NCBI RefSeq assembly: GCF_017794965.1
Contig: NZ_CP051240.1
Span: 3,410,001 to 3,474,000, forward strand
DNA: 64,000 bases
Direction: 5' to 3'
From: Alcanivorax sp.
GTDB taxonomy: Bacteria; Pseudomonadota; Gammaproteobacteria; Pseudomonadales; Alcanivoracaceae
In this document: piece by piece, positions 34,713-43,944 of the stretch
How positions within the stretch are numbered: the first letter of the stretch is position 1
How the letters are laid out: every line of letters starts with the position of its first letter
Position numbers and translations under genes: made by a program
Notes under the pieces: model-generated
What the model saw: only the letters and a program-made list of their open reading frames with translations
Told to the model about the DNA's origin: nothing
Databases searched by the model: none

Positions 34713-36179
34713 TTATTGGCCTTCTGAAAATCGCTTCATCTGCCACTGGGCGAAGGCCTGCTGGGCCAGCTCCAGCTGCTCAATCAGCCGCTGCCGCTTG
34801 CTGGGCTCAAACCGCCGCCGGGACAACGCCAGCAGGGATTTCTGCAAGCCATTGCGGTCCCCCCGGGACAGCTCCTCAAGCCAGTGGCCATCACTGTCGG
34901 TGACCACCAGCACATCCCGGCCGGCATGGTTACGCTGGCTGATCTGGTACCAGTGCACCAGCGCCCGTCCCAGCACCACATAACCAAACTGGGGATCTTT
35001 CAGGGGACCATAAATGGCTTCCCGGAAGCCACCGCTGAGCGGACCCAGCTTCACTTTGGTGAGTTTGTCACTGTAGTAATAACTGCCTGCGGCACCGAGC
35101 AATCCGCCAATCAGGGCCCCCGTCCCCAGGGAATGACCAAGGGTGGCCGCATCCAACCCGGCGCCGCCCACGGCGCCGGCACCAAAGCCCGCCGCGGCCA
35201 GCTGGCCCTTGCTGATGCCCCACAACTGCCGGGTGCGTTCGCCGAACAGGTCATCCCCATCCGGCAGGGAGAGATCCGATTCCTGCCGCTGCAAACGGCG
35301 ATGCTGATAAAGATCTTCCACACTGTGACGCAGACGCTGCTCCCGCTCACGCTGCCAGGCTTGCCAGCGCTGGCGCAGGGTAGGCAACAGGAGCGCAGCA
35401 CGCTCGTGCTCTCCCAGCCGGACGGTTTGCTGATGGCCGAGCATCTCGATCAGGGCATCCGCCATGCACTCCAGCGCCTGATGGTCGCGGCCGAATTTGA
35501 GCGCCTGCAGATATTCCAGTGCTGCATCCAGGGGTTCGCGCCAGTTTGGTGCCAGTTCACCGAAGCTGCGCAACAGTTCCAGGTGCTTTTCGAACGGTGC
35601 GCGCACCGCATCAAAGCGTCTCACGATCTGGAAGTACTGCCCCAGGGCGGCCTCCCAGTCAGCGCTGTAGTCATCGCTGCCGATCTGGTTAATCAACGCC
35701 AGGCTGGGGCGGCCCGTCCAGCGCAGGATGTTCATTTCTGCTTCGTGCTCCCGGTTGTAGGGCACGGATCCATCCACCACATAGATGATGCCGGCGCCCT
35801 CCACGATGGGACGCAACAATTCGCATTCGTCGTGGTAGCGCGGATCATCGCTGTGCTGTGTCACGAACGCCGCCACCGTGTCGGGACGGTCCGAGGCAGA
35901 CAGACTGTGCCCCTGCAGCCAGGCCAGCACCTTGCGGGGACGCTGGAACCCTGGGGTGTCGACAAGCTCGTACAGGGTGAAGTCGTCCACTTTCATGGGG
36001 TAGCGGTGGCTGTCACGGGTGGTGCCGGACTCCATGGCAATGGCAATGGAGTCGTTCTGGGCCAGGGTGGCTACCACGCTGGATTTACCCTTGTTGGGGT
36101 GGCCGACCACGGCAAAGCGGGGCAGGGCAGCGTCGCTGTGGCGGTCGTCGTGGGTCTGTGTCTTGCCGTTGTCGTCCAT
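34713..36179 (-). CDS. GTPase with DUF3482 domain
   Basis: The 488-aa protein has an N-terminal Era-like G domain: G1 GHPNKGKSS, a G2-region TTRDSHR, G3 DTPGF and a probable G4 NQIG (where NKxD is usual). DUF3482 follows, with a Gly/Ala-rich hydrophobic hairpin (AAGFGAGAVGGAGLDAATLG, ALIGGLLGAAGSYYYSD). Members pair with DUF2868 proteins, as here: the DUF2868 gene lies just upstream on the same strand with about 60 bp between them. The cellular role is unknown; a membrane-associated GTPase complex is plausible. Confidence 0.85.
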   Translation of the reverse strand: MDDNGKTQTHDDRHSDAALPRFAVVGHPNKGKSSVVATLAQNDSIAIAMESGTTRDSHRYPMKVDDFTLYELVDTPGFQRPRKVLAWLQGHSLSASDRPDTVAAFVTQHSDDPRYHDECELLRPIVEGAGIIYVVDGSVPYNREHEAEMNILRWTGRPSLALINQIGSDDYSADWEAALGQYFQIVRRFDAVRAPFEKHLELLRSFGELAPNWREPLDAALEYLQALKFGRDHQALECMADALIEMLGHQQTVRLGEHERAALLLPTLRQRWQAWQREREQRLRHSVEDLYQHRRLQRQESDLSLPDGDDLFGERTRQLWGISKGQLAAAGFGAGAVGGAGLDAATLGHSLGTGALIGGLLGAAGSYYYSDKLTKVKLGPLSGGFREAIYGPLKDPQFGYVVLGRALVHWYQISQRNHAGRDVLVVTDSDGHWLEELSRGDRNGLQKSLLALSRRRFEPSKRQRLIEQLELAQQAFAQWQMKRFSEGQ

Positions 36180-36242
36180 GGTGTCAGCGTGTCGTGATGA
36201 TCAATACCAAGTGGCGGAGATCGGCTTTCGCCGATTTCCGCC

Positions 36243-37595
36243 CTACGGGAGATTCGCTGCGCAGAGCAGCAGGCTTGCGTCCTTTTGACGCTCAATGAAG
36301 CGCTGCCACTGGGCCAGCAACTTGTCATCGGTGAGCTCGCCACCCTGTTCATCGGCCAGTGGCACCAGCGCCAGCAGGGTGCCGGCGGGCCATTGCTCGC
36401 GAGCGTCCAGCAGGAAGTCGGCCAGTTCGCCGGTGGGCGGCTCCCAGCCCCGCGCCACCAGAATCACCGGCTGGCCTCGCTCGCCAGCCCGACGCAGGGT
36501 GTCCGCATCCTCCTCCAGACTGCTGTTGCCGCCGGCACGGAGCTGCAGCGGCGACGCCTGCGTGGTCAGCTGGGCCACCAACCCGGCACTGGCCTGGCCG
36601 GCACCGGCCCAGTGGATCAGGGTGCCCGTCTCTGGCAGCGGCGCCATGGCCACCTGCACCGGTGCAGGCTGGCGGGGAGCCTCTTCGTCGCCACGGGTTT
36701 CTACCCACGGGGTTTCAAAGCGGTAGAACAGCGGCTGGTAACCCGGATGACGACGCAGCGAAGCGGCCGCCTGCCAACGCACCTGCAGTGCCGCCAGCAC
36801 CAGCAGTGCCAGGCGCGGCAGGACCACGTAGGTCAGCCAGGCCATCAGTATGAAAGGCCACCAGTTACCCAGCAACGCCGGATCACTCACCGGGTTATCG
36901 CCAAGCCGGTAGTACTGCGAGGCGGCCACCAGCTCGGCACTGGGAAATGCCGCCGGCCAGAGCGACTGCCAGGGCAGGGCAACCACGGACACCAGCCGGT
37001 GGTAGCCCTCGGCAGAAGCCTGCAGGGTAGTGCTCCAGCCAAAGGCCAGATCCTGTACCGTCACCATGGCCAGCAGGGTGAGCAGGCCGCTGATGGCAAA
37101 CATCAGTCCACCGGTATGGGCGATACGGGCAGACAGGGCAGGCCGCAGTGGCTGTAGCGGATCACCCTGTTCAGCCGTGCGGCCCAGCAGACTGGCCCAG
37201 GGCTGCCAGCCCAGCCAGGCTTGCAGACTGGTCAGCAGTGCCAGCCCCAGCTGCACCCCCACCAGCAGCAACAGCAGGGTCACATTGATCTGGCGACTGC
37301 CATCATAGAACAGCAGCCCCGCCATGAAAGCCGCACCCAGCACCGTCCCCAGCCCGGCAAAGATCCAGCGCGCCTGGCGCCAGCGACGCAGGCGCGGATC
37401 CCTTCCACTGGACTGACGCTGATCATTGAGGGCGCGCAGTTCCGCCAGCCATGTGTCCGCGGTCAGCGGTTGCCGCTGGTCCTGCTGCTGTTGGGCGAAA
37501 CGGCGATCACGCCGGTGTAGAAACGCCTGCGACTGCTGGCTGTCACGACGGTATTGGTCATCGAAATCCAGCAGCCGGGTCAGGGGTGACGTCAA
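36243..37595 (-). CDS. DUF2868 membrane protein
   Basis: The 450-aa protein has a cytoplasmic N-terminus rich in Gln/Arg (RRFAQQQQDQRQ), four or so membrane segments between about residues 75 and 270, and a soluble C-terminal part. The layout and the partnership with the DUF3482 GTPase match the DUF2868 family, whose function is not known. It is the first gene of the pair, and a small lipoprotein gene ends 12 bp upstream on the same strand. Confidence 0.8.
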   Translation of the reverse strand: MTSPLTRLLDFDDQYRRDSQQSQAFLHRRDRRFAQQQQDQRQPLTADTWLAELRALNDQRQSSGRDPRLRRWRQARWIFAGLGTVLGAAFMAGLLFYDGSRQINVTLLLLLVGVQLGLALLTSLQAWLGWQPWASLLGRTAEQGDPLQPLRPALSARIAHTGGLMFAISGLLTLLAMVTVQDLAFGWSTTLQASAEGYHRLVSVVALPWQSLWPAAFPSAELVAASQYYRLGDNPVSDPALLGNWWPFILMAWLTYVVLPRLALLVLAALQVRWQAAASLRRHPGYQPLFYRFETPWVETRGDEEAPRQPAPVQVAMAPLPETGTLIHWAGAGQASAGLVAQLTTQASPLQLRAGGNSSLEEDADTLRRAGERGQPVILVARGWEPPTGELADFLLDAREQWPAGTLLALVPLADEQGGELTDDKLLAQWQRFIERQKDASLLLCAANLP

Positions 37596-37607
37596 CGACG
37601 AACTCGC

Positions 37608-37907
37608 TTATTCGGTGGTGTCTTCCGGAGCGGCAGCCGGGCTGGCCAGCGCGTCTTTCTTCGGGGAGGAGTACATCACCCCGTCCTGGGCACAGGCCAT
37701 GCAGGCGTTGCCATATTCACCGATGATGCCGCCGTCCTCGTCATAGCCAAATGCCGGACGGTAATCCTGGGTGCACATCTCGGGGGGATCTTCCGGGCAG
37801 CTTTCCGTATCAGCGGGCAGGCCCATGGGGTAATCGGTATCGTACTTGTAGGTGCAGCCGGCAAACATCAGTGCCAGTGCCGGCAGGGCCAGGTACGCAG
37901 CTTTCAT
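37608..37907 (-). CDS. small cysteine-containing lipoprotein
   Basis: The 99-aa protein starts at ATG 37907, chosen over 37925 because AGGAG lies just upstream and the signal peptide begins there. The lipobox LMFAGC places the lipidated Cys at residue 17. The mature part has several cysteines (SCPEDPPEMC, ACMACA), suggesting disulfides or metal binding. It is not recognised. It precedes the DUF2868-DUF3482 pair on the same strand. Confidence 0.75.
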   Translation of the reverse strand: MKAAYLALPALALMFAGCTYKYDTDYPMGLPADTESCPEDPPEMCTQDYRPAFGYDEDGGIIGEYGNACMACAQDGVMYSSPKKDALASPAAAPEDTTE

Positions 37908-38050
37908 CCGGGTTCTCCTGAGCAATTAAATAGCTGAGTAATAACTGAGTATTGTGCAAGCATAGTCAAAGCGCACCGCCAACGCATGCTTGTGTGAACG
38001 AAATTCTCTAAAATTTACCCTTTGCGAATTTTTCCCGCCGAGAGGTTTCC

Positions 38051-38824
38051 ATGAGCACGACCCAACCCATCGACTGGCGCACCCTGCCCGCCGCCATCTG
38101 GCGTGGCCGTACCGGCACTCTGCGACCGGTACCCAAGCCGGACCCGGTGCGCCTGGATGACCTGCTTGGTATCGATACCCAGAAACAGAAAATCATCCAG
38201 AACACCGAACGCTTTCTGGCGGGCAAGCCCTGTAACCATGTGCTGCTGTGGGGCAGTCGCGGCACTGGCAAGTCTTCCATCGTCAAGGCCTTGCTGAACG
38301 AGTTTGCACCCAGGGGCCTGCGCGTGATCGAGGTGGACAAGGATGACCTGCACGACCTGCCGGACATCGTTGACGACATTCGCGAGCGCCAGCAACGCTT
38401 TATCATTTATTGCGATGATCTGTCGTTTGAAGAGGGCGAGAACCAGTACAAGCACCTGAAGAGTGTGCTGGAAGGATCACTGGAACTGCCGCCGGAGAAT
38501 GTGCGTATCTATGCCACCAGCAACCGCCGACATCTGTTGCCGGAATACATGAACGACAACGCCGACTCTCGGGTAGTAGAGGGTGAGCTCCATCATGGTG
38601 ATGCGGTGGAAGAAAAGATTTCCCTGGCCGACCGTTTCGGTCTGGGACTAAGCTTTTATCCGATCAGCGAACCCCAGTATTTCGAGATCGTTGAGCATCT
38701 GTTTGGCCAGGTGAAAGACCGCCAGCAACTGCATATTCGCGCGCGCCGCTTTTCCATTGAAAAGGGTGTGCGCTCCGGGCGTACCGCACGGCAGTTTTAT
38801 AATCAGTTTGTGGGGGAGTTTTGA
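38051..38824 (+). CDS. DUF815-family AAA-like ATPase
   Basis: The 257-aa protein has a Walker A GSRGTGKSS near residues 69-77, a Walker B-like FIIYCDDLSFE, and the family segments LDDLLGIDTQKQKIIQNTE and IYATSNRRHLLPEYM (sensor 1). DUF815 proteins are single-domain P-loop ATPases of unknown client. It is divergent from the lipoprotein gene across about 140 bp. Copy 3 of the long palindromic repeat begins 6 bp after its stop. Confidence 0.87.
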   Translation: MSTTQPIDWRTLPAAIWRGRTGTLRPVPKPDPVRLDDLLGIDTQKQKIIQNTERFLAGKPCNHVLLWGSRGTGKSSIVKALLNEFAPRGLRVIEVDKDDLHDLPDIVDDIRERQQRFIIYCDDLSFEEGENQYKHLKSVLEGSLELPPENVRIYATSNRRHLLPEYMNDNADSRVVEGELHHGDAVEEKISLADRFGLGLSFYPISEPQYFEIVEHLFGQVKDRQQLHIRARRFSIEKGVRSGRTARQFYNQFVGEF

Positions 38825-38829
38825 AGGCG

Positions 38830-38984
38830 AGTCGAAAGTTTAAAGTTCAAAGTTGAAACGCGGGCCGGGTTGTCCTGTCTGCAAGGCCCTGCCCGCGATT
38901 ACCGGTAACGGCGCGGGCTCAAACGCCCGAAATCCTTGCGCGCCTGCCCGCGCTTTTAAACTTTCAACTTTAAACTTTCAACTG
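38830..38984 (+). repeat. copy 3 of the ~155-bp AAAGTTN palindromic element
   Basis: The left arm GTCGAAAGTTTAAAGTTCAA and right arm CTTTCAACTTTAAACTTTC flank the core. The right end is inside the convergent esterase gene: its last codons (Gln-Leu-Lys-Val) and stop are repeat sequence. Confidence 0.85.
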
Positions 38985-40004
38985 CTTCACCGCCGCATCG
39001 CAGATTTCATCCACGGCTTTTCTCGCCGCCGGGATGGCGCCGCCCATGCTGATGAAACCGTGCACCAGTTGGGGGAAATCCAGGCTGGTAACGTCCACGC
39101 CGGCGGCGCGCAGTTTTTCCGCGTATTCCAGACCTTCATCCCGCAGCGGATCCGTGGCAGTGATCACAATCGCAGGGGGCAGACCATCCAGCTCCGGGTT
39201 GCGCAAGGGCGACACCCGGTAATCCGCCATCATCACGGGATCCGGAATAAAGTGGCTGCGGAACCAGGTGAGCAACGGCAGGTCCAGTCCGAAACCCTGC
39301 CCCAGGGTCTGCACGGATTCATGTTCCAGCGCCCCGTCCGTGGTCGGATAGATGAGCACCTGCAGCGCCGGCAACGCCAGCCCCGCCAGCTTGGCCTGCT
39401 GGCAGACCACCGCGCTGAGGTTGCCGCCGGCACTGTCACCCATGACCGCCAGCCGTTCGGGATCCAGCCCCAGGGCGGCGGTGTTGTCCAGCAGCCAGCG
39501 CCACACGGCGAGGGAATCATCGGCACCGGTGGGCGAGGGATATTCCGGGGCGAGGCGGTAATCCACACTCAACACCACGGTGTTGGTGCGCTCGGCAATG
39601 TAGCGGCAGAGCCGGTCATATTCTTCCACCCCGCCCACGGTGAAGCCGCCACCGTGGAAGTACAGGATGGCCGGGGCCAGGCGCGGCGCGTTCTCCGGGC
39701 GATAGCGGCGCACCAGCACAGCTGTGTCGTCTGCCACAGGCACCTGATGATCCACCACCACCGGCATGGGACGCTCGGCCACATCCAGCAGCGCGATCAT
39801 GTCCTGATAGAGCTTGCGCGCTTGCGCCACCGGCACCGTATTGAGGGCAGGCTTGGCCGCACTGAGGGCCAACAGCAAGCGGATATGCGGATCGAGATGA
39901 TCCCGGCCCCGGGTTTCCATTCCCGCCGCCAGCCGGGAGAGCACCGGCCGGGGCAACAGCATCAGGGATTTCAGCGCGGCGCGCTCCAGGGCAACCAGGT
40001 TCAT
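38970..40004 (-). CDS. alpha/beta-hydrolase, hormone-sensitive-lipase (family IV) type
   Basis: The 344-aa protein has the oxyanion-hole HGGG at about residues 117-120 and the nucleophile motif GDSAGG at about 189-194. The later DPLRDEG and VHGFI supply the Asp and His of the triad. It hydrolyses short-chain esters in the cytoplasm. AAGGAG lies five bases before ATG 40004; the GTG at 40010 is rejected. The C-terminus ends in residues encoded by the palindromic repeat, so the native end was probably replaced. Confidence 0.9.
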   Translation of the reverse strand: MNLVALERAALKSLMLLPRPVLSRLAAGMETRGRDHLDPHIRLLLALSAAKPALNTVPVAQARKLYQDMIALLDVAERPMPVVVDHQVPVADDTAVLVRRYRPENAPRLAPAILYFHGGGFTVGGVEEYDRLCRYIAERTNTVVLSVDYRLAPEYPSPTGADDSLAVWRWLLDNTAALGLDPERLAVMGDSAGGNLSAVVCQQAKLAGLALPALQVLIYPTTDGALEHESVQTLGQGFGLDLPLLTWFRSHFIPDPVMMADYRVSPLRNPELDGLPPAIVITATDPLRDEGLEYAEKLRAAGVDVTSLDFPQLVHGFISMGGAIPAARKAVDEICDAAVKQLKV

Positions 40005-40074
40005 CGACACTCCTTAATCTCGGCGCACGGCGGCAGGCCAGCTGCGCACTGGAAACAGAATCAGCGCGAGTGTA

Positions 40075-40695
40075 TCAGAAATACCATTCCAGACCGCCCT
40101 CGATACCCGTGACGGTGATGTATTCCTTGTCCACGTATTGCATGTACTGCAGGCTCAGGCCGATGTCCCAGGCGGTGCGCACGCCGATGGCGGCCCCGAA
40201 GGCCAGGCTGGTGTCATCATTGCGCTCCACATCACTGCGACAGCCCATGGCATTACAGCGGCTTGCCTCGGTCTTTACCTTCACATCGGCGATGCCGGCA
40301 AACCCCTGCACAAAGAAACTCTCCAGTTGCTGTTTGGCCACGGGGGACGCGAACGACCATTTGCCGGTGGCCAGCAAGGCGCCCACATGATCCACGGTGT
40401 AATCCACCTTGCTGCGGCGATTACCGCTACGGCGGGTGTCCGGCGATGGCCCGGTGCCCAGACGCAGCTCCACCCCCCAATGCTCATCCACCATGCCCCC
40501 CATACGCAGGGCCAGGCCGGAAGGGGTGGTCTCGTAGCGGTTGTAATCCAGATTGAGGTGCATCAGGTTGGCCGCTGCATAGGCATAGCGGGAATCCTGA
40601 AAGTGGGCCACCTGGGCAGCAGGCTCATTCCCGGCATCGTCTGCCGCCCACAGGGCGGGGCTGAGCAGTACCCCGAAAAGCATCCAGTAACGCAT
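40075..40695 (-). CDS. small outer-membrane beta-barrel protein
   Basis: The 206-aa protein has a signal peptide (about 1-17, ending ALWA) and amphipathic strands with a terminal Phe (LEWYF). The segments AYAAANLMHLNLDYNR and MGGMVDEHWGVELRLGTG resemble OmpX/OmpA-like eight-stranded barrels. A pair of cysteines (SRCNAMGCRSD) sits in a predicted loop. The function is unknown. It is divergent from thrB. Confidence 0.75.
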   Translation of the reverse strand: MRYWMLFGVLLSPALWAADDAGNEPAAQVAHFQDSRYAYAAANLMHLNLDYNRYETTPSGLALRMGGMVDEHWGVELRLGTGPSPDTRRSGNRRSKVDYTVDHVGALLATGKWSFASPVAKQQLESFFVQGFAGIADVKVKTEASRCNAMGCRSDVERNDDTSLAFGAAIGVRTAWDIGLSLQYMQYVDKEYITVTGIEGGLEWYF

Positions 40696-40816
40696 GGAAG
40701 GTCGTCCTTTTTGTTATTCTTTGAGTCACGGTAGCCTGTTATACCACCGCCAGCAGGCAGAGTCTTTGCCCGGGAGCCGCGCAACCGCTCCCGGTCGCCG
40801 AATCAGGAACCCATGC

Positions 40817-41740
40817 ATGTCCGTTTATACCCCGCTCGACCCGACACAGATGGCCCGGCTGCTGGCGCCCTTTGGCTATTCGCTGGTGGATTACCGGGCG
40901 GCCAGCCATGGCATCGAGAACAGCACCTTCCTGATTGACGCCACGGATCGTCAAGGCAGGGCAACCGCCCTGGTCCTGACCGTGTTTGAAAGCCTGGACA
41001 GCGATTCAGTGCACCCCTACCTGCATCTGCTGGCGGCATTGGCCGCGGATCCACACCTGCCCGTGCCCGGCCCGCTGGAGGATGACCAGGGGCAGTGGCA
41101 AATCACGGTGGCAGGCAAGCCCGCGGTGCTCATGCCGCGCCTGCCCGGCGAGCACGACTTTGCCGTGGATAACAACCGCTGCAGCCAGGTCGGCGCCTTG
41201 CTGGCACGCTTGCATCAATGCGACACCCAACCTCTGCTGCCGCTCGCGGATGAGCGTCAGCGACTGCTCTCCCTGCGTGACCAGCTGAGCCAGTTACCCG
41301 CCGATCAGCAAGCCCCCGCCCGTACCCTGCTGGACGCCTGGCAGGCCAGCCCCACCGGCCACACCCTGATTCACGGCGACCTGTTTCGTGACAACCTGTT
41401 ATGGCAGGACGGCCGAATCAGTGCCCTGCTGGATTTCTACAACGCCTGCCTGGATCACCCGGAATACGACCTGGCGGTGACCCTGAATGACTGGTGTGTA
41501 ACCGCTGATGGCAAGCCGATAGCGGAACGTGAGCAGGCATTGCTGGAGGCTTACCGGGCCAATGGCGGCACGTTCGACCGCGCACGCCTGCAACAGGCCC
41601 TGGCCGTGGCCGCCCTGCGTTTCTGGCTGTCCCGCCTGGCCGGCCCGGTGTCCGAACACAGCGAGGGGCAGGGCAGCAAGGACCCGGAAGAGTTCGCGAG
41701 GATTTTTGGGTGGCGGATGCAGGGGCTGGAGGGTGCCTGA
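40817..41740 (+). CDS. thrB: homoserine kinase, type II (APH fold)
   Basis: The 307-aa protein starts MSVYTPLDPTQMARLLAPFG and has HGIENSTF, then the kinase catalytic loop LIHGDLFRDNLLW and the DFYNACLDHPEYDL metal site. This is the pattern of Pseudomonas-type ThrB, distinct from GHMP homoserine kinases. It phosphorylates homoserine in threonine synthesis. ATG 40817 fits the family start; ATG 40813 is out of frame. A strong terminator follows. Confidence 0.9.
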   Translation: MSVYTPLDPTQMARLLAPFGYSLVDYRAASHGIENSTFLIDATDRQGRATALVLTVFESLDSDSVHPYLHLLAALAADPHLPVPGPLEDDQGQWQITVAGKPAVLMPRLPGEHDFAVDNNRCSQVGALLARLHQCDTQPLLPLADERQRLLSLRDQLSQLPADQQAPARTLLDAWQASPTGHTLIHGDLFRDNLLWQDGRISALLDFYNACLDHPEYDLAVTLNDWCVTADGKPIAEREQALLEAYRANGGTFDRARLQQALAVAALRFWLSRLAGPVSEHSEGQGSKDPEEFARIFGWRMQGLEGA

Positions 41741-41743
41741 TGC

Positions 41744-41781
41744 AATAAGGCCCGCCCGGTAACCCGGGCGGGCCTTATTGC
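41744..41781 (+). terminator. terminator after thrB
   Basis: Perfect arms CAATAAGGCCCGCCCGG / CCGGGCGGGCCTTATTG flank TAAC. The strong GC stem ends in a TTATTG tail. Confidence 0.85.
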
Positions 41782-41799
41782 ACCGATACAACACTCGCT

Positions 41800-41990
41800 A
41801 TACCCCGCGTAGGAGCTCAGCTTGCCTGAGCGATCCGAGCCCTAGCGAGGCAAGGATTCCAGAAGCGAGTGGCGAGTAACGAGTTTCGAAAGGCATAACC
41901 CATGATCGTTCTGCCTGGTTTCTGGAATCCTTGCCTCGCCAGGGCTCGGATCGCGGTCGAACGACCGCTCCTACAGCGGGGTATCACCAG
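41800..41990. repeat. REPIN-like composite with heptamer stretch
   Basis: CGTAGGAGCTCAGCTTGCCTGAGCG followed by GATCCGAGCCCTAGCGAGGC is mirrored by GCCTCGCCAGGGCTCGGATCG and CGACCGCTCCTAC. Between the arms are heptamers GCGAGTG, GCGAGTA, ACGAGTT, TCGAAAG (41864-41891). Its left half is nearly the same as 2848-2925. Confidence 0.75.
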
Positions 41991-42034
41991 GGTGGGGCGA
42001 TGTATCGTTAGGCTGTTTGGGGGTTTGGGTGTTT

Positions 42035-42066
42035 GCGTCAGGCATCTGGCATCCCGCATCCGGCGT
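42035..42066. repeat. degenerate heptamer repeat (GTCAGGC type)
   Basis: The units GTCAGGC, ATCTGGC, ATCCCGC, ATCCGGC end 4 bp before the stop codon of the next - strand gene. Related runs are at 48365-48397 and 50611-50644. Confidence 0.7.
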
Positions 42067-42070
42067 AAAA

Positions 42071-43159
42071 TCAACTGCCCGCCAGAATCATCCGGTTCAG
42101 GTGCGCCAGATACTCCTGTTCCTGCCATAGCCAGGGGTAATCCGGGCAGGCCAGGGAGCTGGGGGTGAGCGCTTCCACACCCTGGGTGAGAGCGTTGACC
42201 ACCATCATTTCGTGCAGGTCTGCCCAGCCGGTGGGCAGCCGACGCAAATGGCGGGGCTGGTTGACGAAGCCTTCGCTGAGCACCGGGTGCATGCGCCGCA
42301 AACGGGTAAAGGCCATTCTGCGATTGAGCTGATCCTCCAGCCGGCGCTGCCAGTGGTTGCCGGCGGCATCCAGCAGCATCTGCTTCACCGGGCTGGCAAA
42401 CTTGCTGAGTAACCCGGACAGGGGCATGGTGTCGCCACTGGCCAGCCTGTAGCGCGGGTCATCATCCAGCCACAGGCTGAAATCCAGAAAATCCAGTTCG
42501 CTGGTATCCAGCTGACGCAGCTGCTCACTCAGTGCCACCGTGGTGCTCATGCCCACGGGCACGGAGGGAAAAAGGGCATGCAGGGCCCGGGGAATCTCCA
42601 GCAGATAGGCTTCCAGGCGCTGATTGGCCTGTTCCGACCAGTGCGTAGGGAGTGGCCGCTCGGGAGAACGCTGGAATACCCGCCGGGCGACACCGTGGGC
42701 CGCTGGCAGGGAGGGAAACTGGTAACAGAAATCCAGCCCCGCCACGTCATCCAGGTAACCCCAGTCCGAGACCAGCGAGAGGGTGTCACTCCACACCGAG
42801 ACAAAGTCTTCCGGGCGGCGCACGAAGGAGCGCCGGGCGCGACTGTCATTGACGAAGCGGCTGCTGAACCAGACCTTCATGCCCCGTTCATGGGTGGACT
42901 GCATAAGATGCTGCAGGGCATTGCGGATTTTCACTTCCACCTGACGTCCGCCGGGAGGCATCAATTCACAGCGATCCAGGTGGATGCCGTTTTCCGGGGT
43001 CGCCACCAGATGCGGGCAGGGATCCAGGCGCAGGGCATTGAAGCCACGCTGCTGGGTTTCGTCGAGGACACGCTCCAACGAGGCAAAGGCACCGTCGCGC
43101 AAATCGCGGTGCAGTAGCCAGGATAAATCCCAGCGGGCTATTGCCAGGGGTTGAGGCAT
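42071..43159 (-). CDS. cellulase-like (TIM-barrel glycoside-hydrolase-like) protein
   Basis: The 362-aa protein starts MPQPLAIARWDLSWLLHRDLRDGAFASLERVLDETQQRGFNALRLDPCPH, the pattern of proteins annotated as cellulase-like. FSSRFVND, GLDFCYQFP and LDFSLWLDDDPRY are further barrel-type segments. No signal peptide is present. ATG 43159 is chosen over a TTG at 43177, and GGGAG lies 11 bases upstream. The substrate is unknown, and catalytic acids cannot be placed with confidence. Confidence 0.65.
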   Translation of the reverse strand: MPQPLAIARWDLSWLLHRDLRDGAFASLERVLDETQQRGFNALRLDPCPHLVATPENGIHLDRCELMPPGGRQVEVKIRNALQHLMQSTHERGMKVWFSSRFVNDSRARRSFVRRPEDFVSVWSDTLSLVSDWGYLDDVAGLDFCYQFPSLPAAHGVARRVFQRSPERPLPTHWSEQANQRLEAYLLEIPRALHALFPSVPVGMSTTVALSEQLRQLDTSELDFLDFSLWLDDDPRYRLASGDTMPLSGLLSKFASPVKQMLLDAAGNHWQRRLEDQLNRRMAFTRLRRMHPVLSEGFVNQPRHLRRLPTGWADLHEMMVVNALTQGVEALTPSSLACPDYPWLWQEQEYLAHLNRMILAGS

Positions 43160-43300
43160 ATCGGTGAAGTCTCCCAATCAAGCGCACCAGCATACCGGTT
43201 TCCGAACCGGCCTCAATGGCCGTGGGCCCTGTTATCGGTGAAATGACCCACCTTGACACAAGGGTCACGTCACCGATTCCCCCCACGGGGGAGTCGGGCT

Positions 43301-43672
43301 ATGATCACAGGCATGAAAAGAATAATGCTTCGCACATTGATGATGGTGACGCTATCCCCGGCGGTACTGCTGGCCGACGAGCAATTGCCCGACAGCGCCC
43401 CGCCGGATGACCAGGCACCGCAAACCCGTGAGAAGGGTCCCAATCAGGCTCTGAACAGCGAGGAGCTGGAGTCCCTTTACCTGCAATCACCGGTGGAACT
43501 GGACACCACGGACGAAAGCCAGGGGCTCAATGCCCTGAGCTCAGATTCCCGTTATCTGGAAAGTGATCAGGAATTGCTGCAGCGCCAGCGCGACACGGTA
43601 CAGATCATCCCCACCCCGGAAGAAGCCACGCCCCCCACACCGCCCACCCTGATACCGGTGAGGGACCTTTAA
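43301..43672 (+). CDS. exported acidic hypothetical protein
   Basis: The 123-aa protein has a signal peptide (MITGMKRIMLRTLMMVTLSPAVLLA). The mature region is acidic, Gln/Pro-rich and probably disordered, ending in a Pro/Thr-rich stretch (TPEEATPPTPPTLIP). I do not recognise it. A GGGGAG site favours ATG 43301; ATG 43313 is an alternative. It stands alone, divergent from the cellulase-like gene. Confidence 0.65.
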   Translation: MITGMKRIMLRTLMMVTLSPAVLLADEQLPDSAPPDDQAPQTREKGPNQALNSEELESLYLQSPVELDTTDESQGLNALSSDSRYLESDQELLQRQRDTVQIIPTPEEATPPTPPTLIPVRDL

Positions 43673-43677
43673 GAGAG

Positions 43678-43803
43678 ACGCAGCACGCTTCCTGCAACAC
43701 GCGGGCGATTCGGGCATAACAGTGTTCCGTTTTTTTGTGGGAGCGTGCTTGCACGCGAAGCCTTTCTTTCAGGGTCAAATTCGCGTGCAAGCACGCTCCC
43801 ACA
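43678..43803. repeat. heptamer run followed by a REP-like inverted pair
   Basis: GCAGCAC, GCTTCCT, GCAACAC lies just after the preceding stop. TGTGGGAGCGTGCTTGCACGCGA at 43736 faces TCGCGTGCAAGCACGCTCCCACA ending at 43803. A further heptamer run (TCGAAAC, GCGTCTC, TCGAAAC, TCGCTTC) lies at about 43864-43891. Confidence 0.7.
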
Positions 43804-43944
43804 TAGACCCCACGCTGGGCTTGAGTGAACGGCATTGGGCGGATCTTAAAAGCGTTTTTGGTTTTCGAAACGCGTCTCTCGAAACTCGCTTCTGGAGCCT
43901 ACCCCGCCAAGCTGCAGGCATACCCTAAAGTGCATAGTGGGCTC

